Assembly: GCA_001972305.1 (NCBI GenBank)
Contig: BDDD01000117.1
Coordinates: 1-64,000, forward strand
Length of the DNA: 64,000 nucleotides
Direction of reading: 5' to 3'
DNA from: Cephalotus follicularis
Taxonomy: Eukaryota > Streptophyta > Magnoliopsida > Oxalidales > Cephalotaceae
This document shows positions 59,570 through 64,000 of this stretch, piece after piece. The position numbers were made by a program, and so were the translations under genes. Every line of letters begins with the position of its first letter. Position 1 is the stretch's first letter. Below the pieces are notes generated by a model that was not told the origin of the DNA, made no database searches, and saw only the letters and a program-made list of their open reading frames with translations.

Positions 59570-59915
59570 CGTTAGGCATCGACGCTGTGGCCATACCATT
59601 GACGCTTAACATTTACTTTCAATAATAGGATTATAGGCGTCAACGCCTTTGGCAGAAGGCGTCGACGCGCATTGCATTTATAAAAACCGGTGAGTTTAGG
59701 TTATGGCGTCCTTGGGTCAGGGCGTTGACGCGTAAACAGAAAACGTCGAGACTGAGATGGCTTATATGATTTACGTTGACATCTTTCCTGGGAAAAAGAA
59801 ATCCAAAGTCATACGCGTCAACGCCAAAGATACACGTTGACTCGGACAAAACCTCAGTAAAGCAGTTTAGAAGCTTAAGCCGTTGGCGCCAATGGGTTAG
59901 GCATCGACATCTATG
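59570..59915. repeat. GCGTCGACGC-type palindrome array (Ty3-2b)
   Basis: The variants include gcatcgacgc, gcgtcaacgc, gcgtcgacgc, gcgttgacgc and acgttgacat. In the intact Ty3-2 copy the same place is filled by catcgatg-type dyads, so the base of the dyad has drifted within one family while its symmetry stayed. Confidence 0.7.
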
Positions 59916-59920
59916 CTAGG

Positions 59921-60015
59921 AAAAACCATTTTTCAGCGGAAAAACCATTTTTCAGCGGAAAAACCATTTTTCAGCGGAAAAACCATTTTTCAGCGGAAAA
60001 ACCATTTTTCAGCAG
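59921..60015. repeat. 19-bp minisatellite, 5 units
   Basis: The unit is aaaaaccatttttcagcgg, five times in a row with one change in the last unit. The unit contains aaaaa...ttttt and can pair with itself. The duplicated copy at 60662-60737 has four units. Confidence 0.92.
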
Positions 60016-60502
60016 AAAATGAAGCCGATCTCAGGTCAAATTCTAGTTTAAAGCAATTCTTTGAAAACCAAGGGTTAAAATCACTCCTTTAAGGTTAGTA
60101 AAACTTGTTACAACCTTCGATTTACAATTCCAATATTCCTATATCAGTTAGATCAAGGATTCAATTTAAAACCCTTATGTCACAATCACTCAATCATTCA
60201 ATTCAAGCAATCAATCAATCAAGCGATAAAGAATTCAAGCAGAGAAATCCTACCTACAATTGGCGCTGCAATAGTTGAGGTGACAATCAATTCTATATTG
60301 GAGAACTTGAAGAACCCGCTGCTATCTTGCTCAAGCGGCAAAGTCGAAACTTGCAATTGTTATTCGTTGAAGAAGTCGTCAATCCGGGAGCTGCTAGGAA
60401 GAAGGAGAAAGGCTGCTCATCTAGGGAGAGAAGGAGAAGGATAGAGAGAGAATGAGAAGAATGGAGAAATGAGAGAATGAGGGAAAAATGGTTAAGGGTT
60501 GA

Positions 60503-60511
60503 CTTATATAG
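60503..60511 (-). promoter_or_regulatory. TATA box, Ty3-2b (inner copy)
   Basis: The minus strand reads ctatataag, at the end of the first duplication copy. Confidence 0.5.
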
Positions 60512-60661
60512 TCAATCCAACCACTTTCCTGGGAAAAAGAAATCCAAAGTCATACGCGTCAACGCCAAAGATACACGTTGACTCGGACAAAACCTCAGTA
60601 AAGCAGTTTAGAAGCTTAAGCCGTTGGCGCCAATGGGTTAGGCATCGACATCTATGCTAGG

Positions 60662-60737
60662 AAAAACCATTTTTCAGCGGAAAAACCATTTTTCAGCGGA
60701 AAAACCATTTTTCAGCGGAAAAACCATTTTTCAGCAG
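60662..60737. repeat. 19-bp minisatellite, 4 units
   Basis: It holds the same unit as at 59921-60015, in the second copy of the 741-bp duplication. The difference of one unit arose after the duplication or by slippage during it. Confidence 0.92.
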
Positions 60738-61211
60738 AAAATGAAGCCGATCTCAGGTCAAATTCTAGTTTAAAGCAATTCTTTGAAAACCAAGGGTTAA
60801 AATCACTCCTTTAAGGTTAGTAAAACTTGTTACAACCTTCGATTTACAATTCCAATATTCCTATATCAGTTAGATCAAGGATTCAATTTAAAACCCTTAT
60901 GTCACAATCACTCAATCATTCAATTCAAGCAATCAAGCCATAAGCAATTCAAGTAGAGAAATCCTACCTACAATTGGAGCTTCAACAGTTAACAATCGAT
61001 TATATATTGGAGAACTTGAAGAACCCGCTACTATCTTGCTCAAGCGGCAAAGCTGAAACTTACAATTGTTATTTGTTGAAGAAGTAGTCAACCCGGGAGC
61101 TGCTAGGAAGAAGGAGAAAGGCTGCTCAGCCAGGGAGAGAAGGAGAAGAATAGAGAGAGAAGGAGAAGAACGGAGAAATGAGAGAATGAGGAAAAAATGG
61201 TTAAGGGTTGA

Positions 61212-61220
61212 CTTATATAG
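61212..61220 (-). promoter_or_regulatory. TATA box, Ty3-2b (outer copy)
   Basis: It is the same ctatataag at the end of the second duplication copy. It lies closer to the LTR start in the sense of transcription, in the normal position for the family. Confidence 0.5.
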
Positions 61221-61410
61221 TCAATCCAGCCAAGTTTTTCTGAAACGTAGCCCAAAATACCCCAACTATACATGCATATGATCAATACTATAGCAATAGG
61301 TATAAGAATACCTCAATCCAATCATCTCTCAATGTACAATACAATCCATCACAATCTAATACGGTATAGTGTATGCATGAACAGTGCTAAACTGGGAATG
61401 GTTGCTTATA

Positions 61411-61614
61411 TATTGACGTATATACATACATACATATATACACATATATATATATATATTGTTTATATATTATATATTGCATCACGATGCATTCATTACA
61501 TGACATTTATTATCGTATGATTGGAAAGTTTTAAATTTTCCTGATTTTTGTATAAGCTAAATATATGTTAATTGCCATGACCTCCGGGTCGCTTATTGAG
61601 AACGGGGTGTGACA
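61411..61614 (+). mobile_element. Ty3-3b LTR, end
   Basis: It resumes after the solo LTR, with a (TA)/(CA) microsatellite (about 61423-61470). It ends aacggggtgtgaca at 61614, the reverse complement of the Ty3-3 LTR start tgtcacaccccgtt. Just before, atatatgttaattgcca matches atatgttgattgcca of Ty3-3. Confidence 0.65.
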
Positions 61615-63058
61615 AATATCATCCAGGTTCATATATGCAACAGCTCAATATATTCAGGCGCATATCATTTCCTCGAACTACTCTACTCAAGGCAGACCTC
61701 ACAATTTTATTATATGTATAAGGCAAAGGAGTTAGTCAGGCTACTATGTAAGGTTCACCTAAATTTTTCTGATTTGTATATGAGGTTCACCTTTAGATTC
61801 ACTTGCCTTGCGGAATTCACCCTTAGGTTCACTTGCTCCAGCGGAATTCACCCCTTTTGGGCTCACCTGCTAAGGGACAGTTTTTATGCGGAACTCACTC
61901 TAAAGTTCAACACCTATAGGAAGCCGCTAAAAAATCTATATATATAAGGCCGAGAAAGTGGTCTGCTCGGCGCTCTTTAGGAGTTATACAATTGGGCATT
62001 AATTTTCTCCACGCCTTGAAGGAATGGTCTGCTCAGCACGCATAGACTAGTATGCTCGGCGACCATGTAGACTTGTCTGCTCAGCATGCGTGAGCTAGCT
62101 ATACTCAGTGACCATTATGGACAAGTTTTCTAGGCATACATGGACTAGCCATGCTCGGTGACCTTATGAGTAGGTCTGCTCGGCATGCATGGGACTAGTG
62201 TGCTCGACGACGATGTGGACTGGTCTTCTCGGCACGCATGGACTAGTGTGCTCAGCGACCATGTGGACTGGTCTGCTCGGCACGCATGGACTAGTCATTC
62301 TCGGTGACCTTATGGACCGGTCTGCTCGACATGCATGAGCAAGTCTAACTTCGACCAGAAAAGCTCAGAGTCCTTGGAAGACTAGTCTGGCTCAGCTTTG
62401 GGTTCTCCTCTAAGTACTTATTCGAGTACTGAGCTTAACATATTCATTCTAAAACAGAAACAACTAAGATCCTAGTCTAACAAGCACAATAACCATCACA
62501 ACAATACAAACATCACAAACAGAAACACATACAAAACAATCACACATAACAAACAATACACACACATGCTGGTAGGAGCTCGAACATATAGCAACCTATC
62601 TAACCTTTGGTTGAAAACGGAGAATACACTGCTTTACGCTTTGCTCCGATCTTCCTAGATTTACAGCCACAATGCGTCCATAGTTTTCTTTCTCCATTTC
62701 ACTCTTTCACTACACCCTCAGCTCCAGGAGATGGGAATTTATGTGGGAGCACAGGAGACTTTGAACTCTCCCGAGAAAGCTCATCTCTTTGTCTCCTTCT
62801 TCTTCTTTCTCCTAATGCCAGGCCCCAGCTCCCGCATTCTCTCCTTTCTCTGGATTTTTCTAGAACAAAAATAGGAAGAGGATGTCTAAAGTGTGCTCCC
62901 AGGCCATTTCTCCCTCCAATGCAGGCCGGGCCAAGACATTCTTCCTCTTCTTATTCCCTTTTGGCCTAATCTTTGCTATTATTGTCCAAGTCCGAACCAG
63001 ATGCAGAGGAATAACTCTCAAGGCCCACAATACACACACACACACACACACACACACT
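61615..63058 (-). mobile_element. Ty3-4c: partial LTR of the Ty3-4 family
   Basis: The sequence aatatcatccaggttcatat matches 56833 onward in Ty3-4b. It carries both minisatellites of the family (61752-61925 and 62015-62345) and the acac-rich patch (62480-62570), and runs to aactctcaaggcccaca, which corresponds to the last 50 bases of the Ty3-4 LTR. It then breaks into a (CA)n run. The first 360 bases duplicate part of Ty3-4b, so it is a separate copy. Confidence 0.75.
63030..63058. repeat. (CA)n microsatellite
   Basis: About fourteen CA units lie at the broken end of the Ty3-4c LTR. Confidence 0.95.
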
Positions 63059-63135
63059 GCGACATGGTGCGCGCTAGTGCGTGCAACAAAAATGATGACG
63101 TGTTGGCATTAAAACAGTGAGTGTGAAATTGTAAT
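63059..63135. other. Short unassigned spacer
   Basis: It holds gcgacatggtgcgcgctagt and a further 57 bases before the next LTR-like start. I see no gene, repeat or signal here. Confidence 0.4.
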
Positions 63136-64000
63136 TGTAATATCCCGTTTTTCGGTATGGATTTTTTGGGCTTTTCGATATGTTTTGTATGGGCTGTCGA
63201 TCTTTTTTTCGGTTTGTGGACTGCCCATTTTTCAGTTTGTTTTGCTTTTGGCTAGGCTAAGTGGGTTTTGGCCTTCGCCTAGTGGGTTTTGATATTGAGT
63301 CTATGAATAAATAAAACATTTTTTTTGGCTTTTTATTTTTTGTGTTAAAACCATTTTCTGCATTTTAGAAAATAAAAAAAAACCCTATTTTTTGTTAAAA
63401 ATTGTTTCTCTCTCGCTCTCTCTCTCTCTCTCCCGGCCATCTTTCCCGTTCTCTCTCCCCTCTCACCTGCTACCGTCGCCGTCGGTACGGATATGGCGCC
63501 GGTGAAGACACCGGTCTAACCCCCGCAACCTCCTGAGTCCACCGCACCCAACCCCTGCACCGGCCGACGTCTCCAACGGCGTGCGCGACGCCTTCTCTCT
63601 CCCGGATCTGTTTGGCGTCGATTCTCCCTCTCTGGTGATCGGCACGACAAGGCAACCACATATTCGGCATCCTGGCGATGAGATGAAGCGAACCTGACCA
63701 GCCCCGACCCTTGTCGACGCCCGAAAAGCAGATCAGCGACATAGTCAACCGCAGTCAAAAGCTTCTGTTCCGGCCAAACAAAGTGGTTTCAAGGCAAACG
63801 CGCCCCAAATATGGAATCACCGGCCTCAAACGGTCCAGATTGGCACTTTTTGGTGACTGACCGACGATGTGTGACAGACACGCGCCGGCCAGCGGCGACG
63901 CGTGAGGCCACGCGCCGGCGACCCTCTGGCGAGAAATTTTTTGACAGTTTTCCGACTCCACTCTTCGCATAGGTGTGATCCGCTCCAGTTCCGCGGTGTG
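63136..64000. mobile_element. LTR-8: probable start of another LTR, runs out of the window
   Basis: It begins tgtaatatcccgtttttcgg, the form of LTR start used by Ty3-1 (tgtaacgtcccg). After an AT-rich stretch with poly-T/A runs comes a (CT)n run (63404-63432), then a CpG-rich block (63440-64000) like those in the Ty3-3 and Ty3-6 LTRs. The other end is not in the window, so orientation and family are open. A host promoter or 5' exon cannot be excluded, but no frame supports it. Confidence 0.45.

Larger units (their letters stand above)
59783..61233. repeat. 741-bp tandem duplication in the solo LTR
   Basis: Copy 1 is 59783-60523 and copy 2 is 60524 to about 61233. The offset is 741 (tttcctggg at 59784 and 60525; ccgttggcgc at 59880 and 60621). 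Long stretches are identical, so the duplication is recent relative to the LTR. The join has the shared ten bases ctttcctggg. Each copy keeps a TATA box. Confidence 0.92.
58356..61410 (-). mobile_element. Ty3-2b: solo LTR of the Ty3-2 family, with internal duplication
   Basis: It starts tgtaacaccccgcgcctgga and ends near gttgcttata. It has no interior and no second LTR, so it is a solo LTR, presumably left by LTR-LTR recombination. Five-base flanks tgtag and tattg do not match well, so the target duplication is decayed or the ends are slightly misplaced. It is longer than the 2.65-kb LTRs of Ty3-2 because of a tandem duplication at 59783-61233. Confidence 0.8.

Noticed and set aside
63440-64000. 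CpG-rich block as a host gene promoter or first exon
   Set aside because: It follows an LTR-like start and a CT run as in other LTRs here, and the open frames are short and overlapping. It is not excluded, but nothing supports a gene.

Overview
This window is plant nuclear DNA, almost certainly from an angiosperm. The evidence is Ty3/gypsy elements primed by initiator-methionine tRNA, Ty1/copia fragments, and 5S rRNA-derived tracts of angiosperm type. The species cannot be named from the sequence. I found no intact host gene, no tRNA gene and no CRISPR. Nearly every base belongs to nested, decayed LTR retrotransposons (treated as fossils), and most are coded on the minus strand.

Layout. 1-1156 is an LTR-like piece (Ty3-7) with a 5S rRNA-like tract. 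Ty3-1 enters at 1157: its 3' LTR is 1157-3385 and its body continues at 20001-20890 and 30086-31014. It was split twice. Ty3-2 (3430-20000) is flanked by the duplicated site agtac and itself carries the non-autonomous Ty3-3 (4752-12260, duplicated site caatc). Ty3-4 (20891-30085) is flanked by ccttg. Copia-1, an LTR in plus orientation, starts at 31015 and is split by Ty3-5 (31295-41354), then runs to 41963. Ty3-6 (41964-51053) follows; its left LTR is about 3.3 kb, its right LTR is cut short, and a 5S rRNA fragment lies inside its integrase region. Copia-2 (about 51054-54390, minus) carries an LTR related to Copia-1 in the opposite orientation. A second copy of the Ty3-4 family (54391-57354), a plus-oriented LTR related to Ty3-3 (57355-58355 and 61411-61614) holding a solo Ty3-2-type LTR (58356-61410), and a further Ty3-4-type LTR (61615-63058) form a composite right part. 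A probable new LTR begins at 63136 and leaves the window.

By eye the LTR pairs differ by roughly 3-5% (Ty3-3), 5-6% (Ty3-5), and 8-9% (Ty3-2, Ty3-4, Ty3-6). This agrees with the nesting order and suggests insertions spread over about one to a few million years. The pol products end in a chromodomain-like tail (Tekay/Del-type chromoviruses), but all coding regions are broken and none looks functional.

The most unusual signal is in the LTRs. Several distinct families carry, downstream of a TATA box, dense arrays of short palindromes of the type GCGTCGACGC or GACATCGATGTC; others have family-specific minisatellites in a comparable part of the LTR. Other notable items are a 741-bp tandem duplication that doubled the TATA box of the solo LTR, an 8 x 30-bp hairpin minisatellite in Ty3-3, and a 5S rRNA fragment flanked by two copies of the same integrase segment.
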